DNA of 64,000 nt from Closterium sp. NIES-65. Taxonomy: Eukaryota; Streptophyta; Zygnematophyceae; Desmidiales; Closteriaceae. How positions within the stretch are numbered: the first letter of the stretch is position 1; each line of letters starts with the position of its first letter. The stretch covers positions 372,001 through 436,000 of the forward strand of contig CANXME010001993.1 of the NCBI GenBank assembly GCA_948144175.1, written 5' to 3'. The translations under genes were made by a program, and so were the position numbers. Of the stretch, positions 62,744 through 64,000 are shown in pieces. The notes beneath the pieces are model-generated. The model was given only the letters and a program-made list of their open reading frames with translations, made no database searches and was not told the origin of the DNA.

Positions 62744-64000
62744 TCAAGTGGTGAGCAAGTGAGGCAAGGCAGGCACAAGACCCAGCTGAGTACAGAAGCG
62801 CTGATGATCACAAGGCGCAAGCGCCTTGGTGAAGATATCAGCAGTGTTGGCCTCAGAGGCCACGTACGCAAGGCGCAGCTGACCATGCTGCTGTAGCTCA
62901 CGAGCAAGGAAGTAGCGAAGAGCAATGTGCTTCGTTCTGTGCTCCAGTCTGTGCTCCCGACACAAGGCCAGCATGGCCTTGTTGTCTACGTACAGCACAG
63001 GAGGAGAACGAGGCGGCTCTCCGAGGTCAGTCAGCAGGTAGGTGAGCCAGCGTAGCTCCTGTGCAGCCATGGCTCCTGCGTAGATCTCAGCCTCACAACT
63101 GGAGCCGAGAACAGAAGACGAGCGGGTAGCCCGCCACAAAACAGAGCCGAAACCAAGGCTGAAGGTGTAACCCTGTGACGACCGCTGCGTAGCCTGGTCG
63201 TCAGCCCAAGAAGCGTCTGCGTGCCTAGTGAGGACCACTGGACTCTGCCCTCCAAGCACAAGCCCCATGCCCGACGTACTGCACAAGTAGCGCAACACCC
63301 TCTTCGCTGCAGCCATGTGCTCTGGTCGGTGTCTCCCAGGAGCAACATAGCGTGCCAAGATGCTAAGAGGGTATGCAAGGTCAGGTTGTGTGCAGGTCAT
63401 CAGGTACATGAGGCAGCCAACAAGCTCTGGGTACGGGCCACTCGGCTCTACGGACTCATCCGAAGGCAGAGCTGAGAGCGAGTGGCGAGTGGACAGAGGA
63501 GTGGCCTGAGGCGAGGAGTACGTGAAGTCGAAGCGCTGAAGGATCAGTTGCACCATGTGTGACTGAGTCAGGGTAATGGTGCGCTGTGCTCTGTCCCGGG
63601 TGATCTGCAAGCCAAGGTAGCTGCGCAGTTCACCCAGGTCTGTGCACGTGTGTCTCTTCTGCAGCTCGGACTTCACGTGGGCTGGTCCAGCAGTGTCAGC
63701 AGTGGCAAAGACCAAGTCGTCGACGTACACGAGGATGTAGAACGGCGGCAAAGAGGTGTCGGTGCGCAGAAACAGCGACGGGTCGGCGGTAGAGGGAGCA
63801 AACCCAAGAGTCGCAAGTGTAGTCCTCAATGTGTTGTGCCACTCACGCGGTGCCTGGCGGAGACCGTAGACTGGCCGCCGGAGGCTCCACTGGGTGCCAG
63901 GAGGAAAAGACCCAGTGAAGCCAGGTGGGCGGCGCAGCTAGATCTCCTCGTGCAGGCTGCCCTGCAAGAAAGCAGTGCTGAAGTCAAGAGAGTGCAGCTC
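62744..64000 (-). pseudogene. Copia J RT and RNase H (partial)
   Basis: From the window end: ELHSLDFSTAFLQGSLHEEI, then a TAG near 63938 where D and A read another residue, then LRRPPGFTGSF, PVYGLRQAPREW and an intact VYVDDLVF. A clean 361-codon frame runs from 63829 to the end, through RNase H (RHADASWADD, SSCEAEIYAG, DNKAML, TADIFTKAL), finishing LLTT at 62744. Only the one stop is seen in this part. Confidence 0.9.

Larger units (their letters stand above)
62438..64000 (-). mobile_element. Copia element J (family A/C/D), cut by window end
   Basis: The 3' LTR is at 62438-62563, then RNase H and RT to the window end. It inserted into N4: the left flank is ACTGC (62433-62437); the right flank is outside. 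It is the best preserved RT/RNase H of its family in the window. Confidence 0.85.

Overview
The window is eukaryotic nuclear DNA, almost certainly from the green-plant lineage. The evidence is plant-type copia elements whose primer sites match TGGTATCAGAGC, a chromodomain gypsy element, a hAT transposase relic, and leucine-rich-repeat (LRR) exons of exactly 72 nt with phase-2 GTAAG introns. A streptophyte alga such as Closterium is a guess from the GC-rich, glycine-rich copia gags; I cannot confirm it. There is no bacterial-style operon, rRNA, CRISPR array or convincing tRNA.

The host gene is the most interesting part. Nine exons on the + strand (8392 to 56170) each encode one 24-residue plant LRR. 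Their order is a-b-c-d-a-b-c-d-a', by exon sequence and by matching intron ends, so a four-exon block appears to have been tandemly duplicated. Three of the introns are swollen to about 15, 18 and 8 kb by transposons. No start, transmembrane or kinase exon lies in the window.

Layout. 1-1316: non-autonomous LTR element N1. 1330-1798: gypsy LTR relic. 1799-8162: copia C (+), decayed. 8392: exon 1. 9705-22965: copia A (-), split by copia B (+, 14941-20944). 23751: exon 2. 25041-27600: copia K relic (-). 27999-29764: exons 3-6. 30987-35066: copia D (-), carrying non-autonomous N2 (31944-33329). 35840-45262: copia H1 (-), carrying copia E (36182-42332, with a solo LTR in its own 5' LTR) and a solo LTR G1 (43087-44214). 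47754 and 48214: exons 7 and 8. 50130-51009: hAT relic (-). 51010-55760: copia G (+), carrying G3 in its gag. 56100: exon 9. 56525-62437: non-autonomous N4 (-), split by a chromodomain gypsy element (56858-62097). 62438-64000: copia J (-), running off the window.

Almost every element carries stops, frameshifts or lost catalytic residues. The order of insertion can nevertheless be read from five-base target duplications: ATGCT for N2, TCACC for E, TCCAA for the solo LTR in E, ACCAG for G1 and CTACC for the gypsy element. The youngest-looking insertion is the gypsy element, with about 5 differences between its 402-bp LTRs. All coordinates, translations and mismatch counts were made by eye.
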